Shown here piece by piece: positions 19,554-29,256 of a stretch of DNA of 62,086 nt. Made by a program: the position numbers and the translations under genes. Source of the stretch: a virus; IMG/VR virus record IMGVR_UViG_3300008120_000239, positions 1-62,086 of that record. One strand, given 5' to 3'. Position 1 is the first letter of the stretch; each line of letters begins with the position of its first letter. Below the pieces are notes generated by a model. It was not told the origin of the DNA. It saw only the letters and a program-made list of their open reading frames with translations, and did not search any database.

Positions 19554-19583
19554 AAGTTAATCCACAGATAATTTGTTAGAATA

Positions 19584-20246
19584 TTACACTGTTCTTTGTG
19601 TTACGGTAACAGGTATTACGAAACGAGCACCTGTTTGATCACCCGTAATTATAAGTTTTGTTGTTGCAGTTGTTCCTTGTGGTAATTGTTCACCTGTTGC
19701 AACTAATATGACACCAACGGAATTTGATATTCCTGATTTTGCAATTGATCTACCTTTTGGACGTGACATCTCATCTGAAAATGTAGCGTATGTATTATCC
19801 AAAATATGATATGAATATGTTAAATTAACATCTTCTGCTGCCGCTGTACCTGTATTGTTTAGATGTATGGTTTTTGGCATTATCTGTCTTCCAGACTGTG
19901 GTGATGTTTCATTTGTTTTCAAATCAATAACACCTGATCCTAAACCCGTTGAATCTGGATTGATATATGGAACATGGGTAGTTCCAGGAGGAAGTGTAAT
20001 GAGTTTATATTTCAATGATTGTGTTTCATCAGGAACAGCCTGAAGTATTGGTAGGTTTTCGATTGTTGAACCATAATAGTCAGTTCCACCTGGGTGTGAT
20101 GGATTCCATAAATCGTAATCAATTTCATCGTCTGCTAAAGCAAACTTTGTTATGTTAAAAGCACTTCTACCTTGTGCTAATAACTCACGACCTTTTTTTG
20201 TAAGTATCGCATCAACAGTTATTGTAGCGTTATTCAAATAAGACAT
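19584..20246 (-). CDS. Conserved virion structural protein of T4-like phages
   Basis: A 220-residue protein beginning with a segment I recognise from structural proteins of marine T4-like phages (VDAILTKKGRELLAQGR, then FNITKFALADDEIDYDLWN). The rest is beta-rich (LNNTGTAAAEDVNLTYSYH; GDQTGARFVIPVTVTQRT), resembling an Ig-like fold. It starts a new transcription segment: a 105-nt gap upstream holds a late-type motif (20312-20320) and a purine-rich ribosome site (AAGAAGGAG) before the ATG. Location beside wedge and fibre genes suggests a baseplate or fibre-attachment part. Confidence 0.7.
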   Translation of the reverse strand: MSYLNNATITVDAILTKKGRELLAQGRSAFNITKFALADDEIDYDLWNPSHPGGTDYYGSTIENLPILQAVPDETQSLKYKLITLPPGTTHVPYINPDSTGLGSGVIDLKTNETSPQSGRQIMPKTIHLNNTGTAAAEDVNLTYSYHILDNTYATFSDEMSRPKGRSIAKSGISNSVGVILVATGEQLPQGTTATTKLIITGDQTGARFVIPVTVTQRTV

Positions 20247-20311
20247 AAGATACTCCTTCTTGAAAAAATTATCTAAACTAATAAATTTGTAATTAAAATC
20301 AGTTCATAGAT

Positions 20312-20320
20312 ATAAATATG
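20312..20320 (-). promoter_or_regulatory. Candidate late promoter (CATATTTAT)
   Basis: In the gap between 20247 and 20351 the minus strand reads TTCATATTTATATCTATGAAC, containing the YATATTTAT core about 66 nt before the 220-residue structural gene. The flanking GTTCATA/TATGAAC arms form an inverted repeat around it, which might be an operator. Confidence 0.4.
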
Positions 20321-20351
20321 AACATAAATAAAATTACATTAAATTGTGAAA

Positions 20352-23300
20352 TTATTTTTGTATTTGTGGGTTTCTTGGATCAGTTGCTGATATAGCAGAA
20401 CCTATTATCGCTTGTGATGTTGTGAAACCTAAGTCAGGTCCTAAATTTGGTACATTTGCATTTGAGCCTGACCAAGCTAAAACCCAAGGAAAAGACCTAA
20501 TAAACTGTGATGAAACAGGGTAATTTAAATACTTGTTTGTACCCGTTATTTTACCTTCTTGTAAATATTTAGGTGAAAATAATTTTCTATTGGCCATATA
20601 TGGTGCAGCTGTATCCAATTTTATAATTCTTGGTGCAGTGTCTTTCATACCATACATATTTTTTGACATTGCATCTGGTTGAGCTATAGAGCCAGTTAAA
20701 AAGTTATTTCTAATAAATGTTTTGTAATATTCACTTTCAGGGAAAACTCCATTGTATTTCAAATAATTTAAATCATTGTATTCATATGTTGGATCTTCGT
20801 AATTTTCATGTATCTTTTGATATTCAGAATCACTTGTGTTTGAATTATAAAAAGATATGGCCATATTATTAACTTTTTTGTATGGATATGGGTAATCATT
20901 ACATCCTACAAATTCACGATTTCTTTTTGCACTTTCAAATGCGGTTGGTGGTTTATAAAAAGCACCTTCTTTGGTATTGACTAATACCTTATCTGCAAAT
21001 TTTGGATTTGCATATTTTATTACAGTGTTGTAATAATAATCAGTTTCGTAGTTTGACACTTGATTATACGTAGTATCTTCTATAAATGCCCCATTATTAC
21101 CTCTGTCAAATTTTGTATTTAATTCTGGGAAATTTCCAAATAGTATAGTTTTTGATTTTATAGATTTATTTTTATTAGCATTTATATTTGCATCATACAT
21201 AGATGATTTCATTTTCAACCCATCTTTTGATAATTCAGACTTTACCAAAGTTGTATATGACCTATAATACATCTTGGTATCTCTCGGTGCAACTGCTTTC
21301 AATTTCATATTTTTTGACGTAAATTTAGCAGATGAATCGGGTAAAGCGTTTATATCACCTATTTTTATTTTTTCATCCGTATCTGTCTGTATTTGTGGTT
21401 CTATATCAGTCTCACCCCCATACATATTTACTTCTAACGCATCACCTTCTTCAAAACCTATAAACAATACAGTATTTTTTGAATTATATTGTGCATTTGT
21501 TTTAGGCATAGTATCTATGACATCGGTTTCGGAAACATAATCTTTCGTTTCAGCTGTCATACCTTTTACTGAAAGGACTTTTGATCTTTCCAATATATTT
21601 GGTTCTATTACCAATCCCAATAATTCATTGACCCTTGCTGGAAGAGTCTGTGCTATTTGCTCAAATACACTTAAATCGAATTGTGATACTATGCTTATGT
21701 ATGCATTGAAATCGTTTTTATTATCATATTTTTTCCAATATTCCTCAGCGAATCGATTTAATTCAACATATTCATCTGATTCTATTGTGGAATAATCTCC
21801 AATATATTCACTTAAATCAACATCACCAATTGCTTCATATATGTCTTCATTTATTATATTTTGTGGGGAAAAGGCAACCATCAATTTATTTGAATCCGAA
21901 GCATTCATCTGTAAGGATGTCTGCTCATATGAACTGTTCATACTTAGAGCACCACTTAAAGTTGAATTATCTATCCTAACTTTTTGTGAATAATCCGTAT
22001 TGGCACCCAAATTTGCAGTGTCCATATTGTAAACTTCAGTTATAGATTCAAACGAATTTATTGTAAATCCACTTAAATTAGCATCCTTTGGTGAGTTATA
22101 GAACGTATTTTCTTTTTGATTTGGATGTGAGCTTGATATAATCTGTGTTTTCTGTAAATCTATAGGCTGCCAAAATTTCCATTGTGCTTGTAAGTCATAG
22201 AATGAAGACGTTGGTGTATTACCATTATAAGCTCTTGCAGCTAAAACATGGTTGTTAAATGATTCTTCACTTAATTGATTACTCCAATATCGCAATTCAA
22301 ATACAGATCCAAATAAATTATTACTTGTTTCTACGTTTGAACCATTTCCTATGTATAATTTACCATCAGATGACCATGACTGATTATAGTTTGATTCCGA
22401 TGAACCACTTATGAATATACTTGCACTTCTTTCTACGGATAATTTTCCATATTTTTCAGTCTTTACTATGAAGTCATATTGTTGATTTAATGATATATTA
22501 TCATTTGTAGAACTTCTTCTTATCATTAAATTTATAGGAACATCATCATAAAAGTATTCATCGTATATTGAGGCTGATTTATACGTTGTGCCATCACCCA
22601 AATAAAATGTTAAACTCCCTTTTCCAACATCAGTTCCATTTTTATTTACAGTTACAAACCAATCTACGTTTGAATCGGATTCTTTTTGTAGTAATGTTTG
22701 ATTTTCGTATCCAGCATAACTGTATAGTTTTTCTGGATTCATTTTAAATCTGAATGTTAGTGTGTCGGGATAAACCCATGATTCATTGTATTTAACTTTT
22801 TCCCAAGGAGTTTCTATGAATTGAGTAGCAGTTAAATCGGTATATCCTAAAAAGTTTAGATAATATGTTGCCTTTTCATAAACGTTTTTGCCTAATTCCA
22901 AAGAATTAGGATTGTATGCACCACCATATTCTCTTATGGATATTAATGTTTGTGGTATGCCATATGCTGCCAAAAGAGCCTTTATACCACGAGAAGTTCC
23001 TTTTGTTTTTTGAATATATGGTAGATTATTTAATATTCTACGCCAAACTTCTTTGGTTCTTTCTTCCTCTGTCTTATTGTATTTTTGACCTAAGATATTA
23101 AAAGAAGGATCATATTCAGAAGTTACCCCCAAAGCGTATGACCACAAATCTTTATCTTGTATATTACTTGATAATTTCCAACCAAAATTATTTGTGACAG
23201 CTTGAACTAAATCTTGTGACATTTCATTTTTGGGGTTTTCATCCCGTATATTTTTCTTTAAAATATGATTTATGTATGTATAAATTACATCAAAATGATG

Positions 23301-24659
23301 TCCAATCATATTTACAAAAGTTTGAAATTGCTCGTTTTGAGCATCAGATTTTACGTGCTCAGGTAATACAGCATACAACGAACTTCTATTGTTTCTATCA
23401 TAATCTTCAGCTAAAGTTGATAGTTTGTTATACCATTCAATCGTAATAGCATCTGTTGTTTTAGCTAACCTAAATTTACCAGCCTTTGATGTAAAATCTG
23501 CTAAATCAAATACTGATGTCTTTGGGTATGGATTTATGAAAGTTTCAATGTCTGTATATTCTTCGTAATATAACCACTTTTCCCAATCATCAAAACCACC
23601 TAATAACTTATCACGTAAATTTGTTATGGTTATAACATTGGTTTCTAATTCTTGAGCAGAACCTATTATTCCAGCTAAACTATCCAATTGTTCTTTATAT
23701 TTTTCCAACAATTGCATTTTATAGAAAAAGTTTTCTACTCGTTCTTTAGCTGAAGAATAAAATACAAAGTTTTGGAACGCTGTATAGTCTATGTTCAATC
23801 TTACTGAAGCATTATCACCATATATGTATTTATTTAGAATTTCCTGTGAGGTGTTTACATTTTCGGATAGTAGTTCATTCCAAGATTTTAGTTCTGTATC
23901 GGATGTTATATTGTAAGTACTTTCAACTCTATAATTAGGACCCCTAAGTTTATTTGGATTTTCACCCATGTCTAACGGTACATCAACCAATTCAAGTTGG
24001 TCAATGTATGGTTTTAGTATTTGTGATTGTACCCAACATTCCGATCTTAGGTCTAAATAATCAGGTAATCGAGTAAATAATTTAACGTAAAAATAATTTA
24101 AACTACCATCGGATGTTACGTTTATTATGTCTATTAATCTATTTTGACCAAAATTCAATACAGTACTTGGCAGATATTTTTTTGGTCTCATATAGTCCAA
24201 TACAAATTCTGCTAAGTTGGTTTGTTGTAAGCTGTCATTTGGATTAGTTAAAGACAAAACCAATTCTTGTCTATTTCTAGATATTTCTGCTATGAATAAT
24301 TTAGTATCCGCTGTTCTTGACGATACCAAATTTCTCAAGAAATTATAAGCAAATCTATAAGATCCAATGGGTAAATTAAAAGGTTTTATATCGTTAATTA
24401 CATCTAAGTATATTTCGGATGGATCATTAAGATTATCAACATTCCATGTTTTAATATCATACAGAGAACCTATGTAAGCTGTATTTCTATAATACATGTG
24501 AAGTTCTAATGAATCCTTTTCTACTAAATTTATTGGATCATCGAAAGTATAGAGTAACGGTACTATAACTCTACGTGATTTATTTATAGAATAACGAGAA
24601 CCACGTATTCCACCCGTAGATGCGAGTATATCATTTATATTTTGATACAAAAAACTCAT
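20352..24659 (-). CDS. Large baseplate/tail structural protein with LamG-like domain (gp7-position)
   Basis: At 1435 residues this is the largest gene in the window. The N-terminal about 600 residues (NLPIGSYRFAYNFLRNLV, AEISRNRQELVLSL) carry a domain found in other large phage tail proteins; the segment TKGTSRGIKALLAAYGIPQTLISIREYGG near 545-570 is typical of such T4-like structural proteins. A concanavalin/LamG-like region lies near 620-840 (TLTFRFKMNP, KLYIGNGSNVETSNNLFGSVFELRYW). The C-terminal third is low in recognisable motifs. Its place next to gp6 and gp25 is the place of wedge protein gp7 in T4, but I see no clear sequence match to gp7. Confidence 0.72.
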   Translation of the reverse strand: MSFLYQNINDILASTGGIRGSRYSINKSRRVIVPLLYTFDDPINLVEKDSLELHMYYRNTAYIGSLYDIKTWNVDNLNDPSEIYLDVINDIKPFNLPIGSYRFAYNFLRNLVSSRTADTKLFIAEISRNRQELVLSLTNPNDSLQQTNLAEFVLDYMRPKKYLPSTVLNFGQNRLIDIINVTSDGSLNYFYVKLFTRLPDYLDLRSECWVQSQILKPYIDQLELVDVPLDMGENPNKLRGPNYRVESTYNITSDTELKSWNELLSENVNTSQEILNKYIYGDNASVRLNIDYTAFQNFVFYSSAKERVENFFYKMQLLEKYKEQLDSLAGIIGSAQELETNVITITNLRDKLLGGFDDWEKWLYYEEYTDIETFINPYPKTSVFDLADFTSKAGKFRLAKTTDAITIEWYNKLSTLAEDYDRNNRSSLYAVLPEHVKSDAQNEQFQTFVNMIGHHFDVIYTYINHILKKNIRDENPKNEMSQDLVQAVTNNFGWKLSSNIQDKDLWSYALGVTSEYDPSFNILGQKYNKTEEERTKEVWRRILNNLPYIQKTKGTSRGIKALLAAYGIPQTLISIREYGGAYNPNSLELGKNVYEKATYYLNFLGYTDLTATQFIETPWEKVKYNESWVYPDTLTFRFKMNPEKLYSYAGYENQTLLQKESDSNVDWFVTVNKNGTDVGKGSLTFYLGDGTTYKSASIYDEYFYDDVPINLMIRRSSTNDNISLNQQYDFIVKTEKYGKLSVERSASIFISGSSESNYNQSWSSDGKLYIGNGSNVETSNNLFGSVFELRYWSNQLSEESFNNHVLAARAYNGNTPTSSFYDLQAQWKFWQPIDLQKTQIISSSHPNQKENTFYNSPKDANLSGFTINSFESITEVYNMDTANLGANTDYSQKVRIDNSTLSGALSMNSSYEQTSLQMNASDSNKLMVAFSPQNIINEDIYEAIGDVDLSEYIGDYSTIESDEYVELNRFAEEYWKKYDNKNDFNAYISIVSQFDLSVFEQIAQTLPARVNELLGLVIEPNILERSKVLSVKGMTAETKDYVSETDVIDTMPKTNAQYNSKNTVLFIGFEEGDALEVNMYGGETDIEPQIQTDTDEKIKIGDINALPDSSAKFTSKNMKLKAVAPRDTKMYYRSYTTLVKSELSKDGLKMKSSMYDANINANKNKSIKSKTILFGNFPELNTKFDRGNNGAFIEDTTYNQVSNYETDYYYNTVIKYANPKFADKVLVNTKEGAFYKPPTAFESAKRNREFVGCNDYPYPYKKVNNMAISFYNSNTSDSEYQKIHENYEDPTYEYNDLNYLKYNGVFPESEYYKTFIRNNFLTGSIAQPDAMSKNMYGMKDTAPRIIKLDTAAPYMANRKLFSPKYLQEGKITGTNKYLNYPVSSQFIRSFPWVLAWSGSNANVPNLGPDLGFTTSQAIIGSAISATDPRNPQIQK

Positions 24660-25264
24660 CAGATATTGCTTCCAGTATTATTTGTTATTATATTCATAGT
24701 GTTCACTAATTGAGCGGTTTGTTGTCTTGTTAATTCTTCTAATTGTCTCATACTAGAAGTTGTTGCTGTTGCCAAAGATTGCAATGATTGTCTTAATTGT
24801 TGTATTTCTGCATCTTTTTGTGCTATTAAGGAGTCTTTCAATTCCATTTCAATAAATTGTTCATCTATCTGTGCATCACGTTCTCTTCCAGCTGAATCGT
24901 AGAATTCATTTTCTTCTGTTAATCTTTGTATTTGAGAACGCAATCCTGCTAATGAATTTTGATTTTGATTTATTAGATTATTCAAACTACTAAAAAATGA
25001 GTTTGCAGTTATACTTGCTACCTCTTCTTCGGATACATCATTTTCTGTTCTTGTAGCATCTAATGAATTAGCATATGCTCTCAATACATAATCCTCAGCG
25101 GCTGTGGCTGATGGTAAATCTTTGAATCCAATATCAACAACATATGAAAAATCATCCATAGTATAACGTTCATCGAAGACTGGTAACTTTACATTACCTG
25201 TTACTGTTTCGGTTTTATTTATTACAACTCTACCTAACTTATTACGTCCTAATTTATCATTCAT
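24659..25264 (-). CDS. Coiled-coil structural protein
   Basis: A 201-residue protein with a short basic and beta-like N-terminus (MNDKLGRNKLGRVVINKTE, VYVVDIGFKDLP-like) and a long coiled coil from about residue 95 to 190 (LRSQIQRLTEENEFYDSAGR through IQQLRQSLQSLATATTS). It shares its last base with the start of the 1435-residue protein and overlaps the preceding gene by 4 nt, so it is translationally coupled to both. A role as trimeric connector or chaperone for a fibre or wedge subunit would fit, but this is inference. Confidence 0.65.
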   Translation of the reverse strand: MNDKLGRNKLGRVVINKTETVTGNVKLPVFDERYTMDDFSYVVDIGFKDLPSATAAEDYVLRAYANSLDATRTENDVSEEEVASITANSFFSSLNNLINQNQNSLAGLRSQIQRLTEENEFYDSAGRERDAQIDEQFIEMELKDSLIAQKDAEIQQLRQSLQSLATATTSSMRQLEELTRQQTAQLVNTMNIITNNTGSNI

Positions 25265-26367
25265 CGTGTAACCTTAAAGTAGTGGTTGTTATCAAATATT
25301 TGTACGTTGTCACCATTATCAGATTCTACTTTAACAACCACTCTATAAAATCTCTCAGGTTGAAAAGAATTCATCCAAATATTAAAGTAACTACTATTAC
25401 CATCACAACTTATCTTAGTGCCTTCTTTTGAAAATGGCACATATATCTCATCTGTGTGAGCATCTCTTATTTCATAGTAAGATGTTTCTGGAAGGTAGTA
25501 ATTAACCGTGTAGTATGATTCTGTTGTATATGTTTTTAATGGATAACGTGTGTTTGCATATATTCTTATTTTAGCCTTTTCATTTATTGAATAATACTTC
25601 TTTAATTTAACGTTTAAATTCATATTATCCAAATTAACTACACTTAAACTACCCGTATCGAAGTTGGAATCATCCCAAACAACATGTAGTTTTGGAACAT
25701 ATATCGTATTACTATCTGTACTAAAGAATTTTATGGTTGACGTGTCCTCCAATAAATCTTCAATATCTTCACTGAATTTTACCAAAAATCCTTCATTTGG
25801 TATCGTTGATGAACCACTAATCCATGAATTAACTATATTTGTGACATCCATATAAACATCGGAAGTTTGATATGAAAATGATTCTGAAGCTACGAGATTT
25901 TGTGTGTTCCACCATGTGCCACCACCATACTTTGAATCATATTCCCCTATCACATCGGGATTCAAACTTTGTGTAACATTCCATTGTAATCCGATTTGCT
26001 TTGATGATCTGTATTTCCACGATACACCATCCGTTGTTGTCCTTCTGTTTGCCTTATGTCCAGTCCCATTTGTCCATGATTCGCTAACAGGATAAGCATA
26101 TATCTCATATTCTTGTGGTATATCTTGAACATCCACAGTTTTTAATTCCAAATAATATTTTGTTGAATTATATGGTATTTTTCCAGAATCCAAATATTCT
26201 TTTAATTTTTTGAAATCAAATTCTATGAGCAATCTACTATTGTATATTGGGGAATTTAATCCAGCTGATTCATGTGACAACTCTAATACTGCATCTATAC
26301 CAGTATTCATTGTTTCTGTTTTTTCATAGATGGTTGCATCTCTATTAGCATACATTGTATAAATCAT
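25261..26367 (-). CDS. Virion protein with DNRLRE-like beta domain
   Basis: A 368-residue protein whose first about 220 residues have the pattern of DNRLRE/disaggregatase-related beta domains (MYANRDATIYEKTETMNTG, SRLLIEFDFKKLKEYL, SVSESWTNGTG, VDVTNIVNSWISGSS). Such domains mediate binding in surface and tail proteins. The C-terminal part is also beta-rich with a fibronectin-like finish (FQPERFYRVVVKVESDNGD). It lies between gp6 and the coiled-coil protein, overlapping each by 1 to 4 nt, and is probably a baseplate periphery component. Confidence 0.7.
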   Translation of the reverse strand: MIYTMYANRDATIYEKTETMNTGIDAVLELSHESAGLNSPIYNSRLLIEFDFKKLKEYLDSGKIPYNSTKYYLELKTVDVQDIPQEYEIYAYPVSESWTNGTGHKANRRTTTDGVSWKYRSSKQIGLQWNVTQSLNPDVIGEYDSKYGGGTWWNTQNLVASESFSYQTSDVYMDVTNIVNSWISGSSTIPNEGFLVKFSEDIEDLLEDTSTIKFFSTDSNTIYVPKLHVVWDDSNFDTGSLSVVNLDNMNLNVKLKKYYSINEKAKIRIYANTRYPLKTYTTESYYTVNYYLPETSYYEIRDAHTDEIYVPFSKEGTKISCDGNSSYFNIWMNSFQPERFYRVVVKVESDNGDNVQIFDNNHYFKVTR

Positions 26368-28262
26368 TAGAATGACCTCGATTTTCCAATTATATCATTA
26401 TCGGGAAATTTTATTTCAAAAATTGATGGATCTAATGATGGGAATATTATTCCGTCTTTAGTTGCTGTTTGAATATCATATACGTGTTTTGAATATCCCA
26501 AAGATTCATCATGTTTATTTATTACTCTAACATTTACAACAGTCTGTACACCTTCTACCCTATCTAATTCCGTATAGACATTACTCAAAACTATAGGTTG
26601 GTTTATTTGCCATTTTTTAATATCAAAATATTCTTTAAGTTTGTTTATACATCTCAGAACAACTTGATTGCCGTTTTGATTTGGTAATGTTACTATTTCA
26701 AACTCAATTCCAATGTTTATAATATATCCATCTTTTATGGATATACCATCTGTCATTATTCTGAACTGATCTAAGTATGTTTTTAAGTTTTCCTTCGTTG
26801 TATCACTAACGGGAATCAAATTTTGATTACCATTATAACCTAAAATGTAAAAACTAATACCTAATTGGTTTGGCATAACGTCACCATTACCATTCGTATT
26901 ATATCTTATATCATCATCTTTTGTAACATAAGCTTTAGAAATTGAACCATATCTTGCTGGAAGAGTGTAAGCCCTAAGTATGTAGTCCTCTTTTGTAACT
27001 GCTCTATTTTGAGAAGCAAAATGTGCTAATGCATTTTGACGTATTTCCTCTAACTCATCCCCAATTTTACCGCCAGTTGATGGAGATGGATTAGTTACAG
27101 CTATACTATTGACAACCTGAGAATATAATGTTGAGTCTAATCCAGTTTCATCTATTAATAGTGATTTTGTGATTACACGAGTTACTGTATCCGCTCCAAC
27201 ATTATCTTGTGGTCCACCACCTACGGTATATCGTATTGTTATTGTTGTATTACTAGGTGCCAGTCCATAAGTTTTTGTGTATAAAAAATTAGCGGGGTTA
27301 ATATCGTTTGATAAATTATTGCCTATATTATTTAGACCACCACTTATTAAATCTGGATTTGGTATAAGTATTTCATCATCTAAGTTGCTGACACCTGAAC
27401 CAAACTGTATCTCAAAAGCACCTTCAGCAGTTTGTCTTGACGTAAATCGTCTTGGTACTTTTCTTAATTTAAGTAAATATGGTGCTTGGTCTCTATCTTT
27501 ACTTAAAAACTTATCGTTTCTTGGTATATTTGGTACAGGTTCAAAAATAGTATCTTGTGCCAAATATGGGACATGATACCATATATTTCCATCGGTATCA
27601 GTTCCATCCAATATTTCTATTAAATTTGGCTCATTTATCACTACTTTGGTATATGGTTGTGGACTTGAAAATGTAAATCTTTTTGATGCAACAACACCTG
27701 ATATTGCATTTACAGATTTTTTTAACAACCAAAAATCTACAGTTCCATTAACGTCATTAACTTCAAATGGTGTTATTTCTGTTGGATCTAAACTACTACT
27801 ATATCTAAAATCAAGATAATCAACAGTTCGGAATCTAACTGTTGTTGCATTTACATCGGAAGCAACTATCATTCCTTCCTCTATAGCAACTGCATAATTC
27901 CAATCTGGGACTAATATACCATCTTCATCTTCTATTGATGGTATTACTTGAAATACATCCAATTTAACAACAGCTGCTACTCTATTTTTTGGTTTATAAC
28001 CCATTGATTGGGCTATGTTTATAACATTTTGACGTTCTATTGCATTTGTTATTAAAGATTCTTGTAATGTTACATCAGTATAATATGACAGAACATCACC
28101 AACATAAGATGCCATCTCTAAAAAAAGCATTCCAGGAGAAGCTTCGTTAAAATCTTGGTATGTATTAGGGAAATATGTTTTACTAAAATCTATCAAATTT
28201 GCTTTAATAGAGTTAAAATCTTTTCCCAAATATCTAACATCTTTTTTTATTAAATCAGCCAT
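26367..28262 (-). CDS. Baseplate wedge protein gp6 (J-like)
   Basis: A 631-residue homologue of T4 gp6, the baseplate-J-type wedge subunit forming the inner ring. Recognisable features: N-terminal DVRYLGKDFNSIKANLIDF and TYFPNTYQDFNEASPGMLFLEMASYVGDVLSYYTD, the region SMGYKPKNRVAA, and the central J-like domain ending in NQNRAVTKEDYILRAYTLPARYGSI-like sequence. gp6 dimers bridge wedges and contact gp25 and gp53. It is followed 13 nt upstream by gp25 in conserved order. Confidence 0.93.
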   Translation of the reverse strand: MADLIKKDVRYLGKDFNSIKANLIDFSKTYFPNTYQDFNEASPGMLFLEMASYVGDVLSYYTDVTLQESLITNAIERQNVINIAQSMGYKPKNRVAAVVKLDVFQVIPSIEDEDGILVPDWNYAVAIEEGMIVASDVNATTVRFRTVDYLDFRYSSSLDPTEITPFEVNDVNGTVDFWLLKKSVNAISGVVASKRFTFSSPQPYTKVVINEPNLIEILDGTDTDGNIWYHVPYLAQDTIFEPVPNIPRNDKFLSKDRDQAPYLLKLRKVPRRFTSRQTAEGAFEIQFGSGVSNLDDEILIPNPDLISGGLNNIGNNLSNDINPANFLYTKTYGLAPSNTTITIRYTVGGGPQDNVGADTVTRVITKSLLIDETGLDSTLYSQVVNSIAVTNPSPSTGGKIGDELEEIRQNALAHFASQNRAVTKEDYILRAYTLPARYGSISKAYVTKDDDIRYNTNGNGDVMPNQLGISFYILGYNGNQNLIPVSDTTKENLKTYLDQFRIMTDGISIKDGYIINIGIEFEIVTLPNQNGNQVVLRCINKLKEYFDIKKWQINQPIVLSNVYTELDRVEGVQTVVNVRVINKHDESLGYSKHVYDIQTATKDGIIFPSLDPSIFEIKFPDNDIIGKSRSF

Positions 28263-28275
28263 ATTAGTGTGTTCT

Positions 28276-28758
28276 CTATGTTATTGTTAAGGTTCCAGTA
28301 TCCGATATAAGTATCCTAACTGGCAAATATATGTTAGTTCCTGTTATAAATAGTGTTAAACTGATAGCAACAGCATGGTGTGGTTCACTCACTCTGCCAT
28401 CGTCTGCAACATTCACTTCCATATCAACTTCACTTATAGCAACATAAGGCATCCACATGGTTAATGCGGTTCTTATTTCACCCAACAGTGACTCTTTGAA
28501 AGTTAATTCATCTGTTATTTGTTCAAATAGATAATATTCCAAGTCTGTTCCAAAATCGGGTTGCATTATTCTTTCACCCTTTTTTGTCATTAATAGATTT
28601 TTAAGATTCGATAATACTTGTTCAACGTTTGTATAACTCAAATTAAACACACCATTCTGATTATTGAACGGTAATGTTACACCAATAGGTTTAGTGTCTT
28701 TTATATTTACCGCAGTATCAGTTACGGTTGAGTATATTTTACGTCTATTTTTTATCAA
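28276..28758 (-). CDS. Baseplate wedge protein gp25 (GPW/gp25 family)
   Basis: A 160-residue protein with the conserved GPW/gp25 core: NLKNLLMTKKGERIMQPDFG followed by TDLEYYLFEQIT and EIRTALTMWMPYVAISEVDM. T4 gp25 joins the wedge and starts sheath polymerisation around the tube; it carries the EPR-like strand that nucleates the sheath (here GERIMQPDFG). Adjacent to gp6, the usual arrangement in T4-like phages. Confidence 0.93.
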   Translation of the reverse strand: MIKNRRKIYSTVTDTAVNIKDTKPIGVTLPFNNQNGVFNLSYTNVEQVLSNLKNLLMTKKGERIMQPDFGTDLEYYLFEQITDELTFKESLLGEIRTALTMWMPYVAISEVDMEVNVADDGRVSEPHHAVAISLTLFITGTNIYLPVRILISDTGTLTIT

Positions 28759-28761
28759 CTA

Positions 28762-29202
28762 TCATCTCCCTTTCTTTTCATCTATTTTCTTCATAAGATC
28801 AGAGTAGTTACGAGTCAAAGCGTTCATAATATCCTGTGGTACGTCATTTGGTGAAACACCATTTGGTACAGCAGCTGAAGTTCTACTGTTTACGAAAGAG
28901 TCTACTGAATTTGAATCCATGTATATCGTATCGTCATCCATCATGTAATTTTCAGATAAAGATCTTCTTGTTTCTTCCAATAAATCATTTATATTTGAAT
29001 ACTTTTGATTAGTTACTTTTGGCGATTTATTTTTTGAATTTACTACACTCTTAGCACGTTCAATTAACTCAGCGTCACGTGATTTTTTTTCCGTCACAAC
29101 ATCGTTTTTTGTATTAGAGTTTGCCAATTTTTTATCGAGAGCATAATCTATTTCTTCTCGTATTATCTCTCGTATTTTTCCAAAAAACTTTTTTGAATCC
29201 AT
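28762..29202 (-). CDS. Hypothetical charged protein next to gp25
   Basis: A 146-residue, highly charged protein with helical N-terminus (SKKFFGKIREIIREEIDYAL) and a Ser/Asp-rich middle. The C-terminal segment (VSPNDVPQDIMNALTRNYSDLMKKIDEKK) is helical. No family recognised. It ends 3 nt before gp25 and starts after a candidate late promoter at 29232-29240, so it opens the gp25-gp6 unit. Possibly an assembly factor for the wedge (inference from position only). Confidence 0.6.
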   Translation of the reverse strand: MDSKKFFGKIREIIREEIDYALDKKLANSNTKNDVVTEKKSRDAELIERAKSVVNSKNKSPKVTNQKYSNINDLLEETRRSLSENYMMDDDTIYMDSNSVDSFVNSRTSAAVPNGVSPNDVPQDIMNALTRNYSDLMKKIDEKKGR

Positions 29203-29231
29203 TTTTTATGCCTTTATAGTTTACGATACTA

Positions 29232-29240
29232 ATAAATATA
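29232..29240 (-). promoter_or_regulatory. Candidate late promoter (TATATTTAT)
   Basis: The minus strand reads TTATATTTATTAGTATCG in the 54-nt gap ahead of the 146-residue gene, about 30 nt before its ATG. Matches the YATATTTAT motif; no TTG at the 20-nt position. Confidence 0.5.
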
Positions 29241-29256
29241 ATTTTTTGAGTTTTTA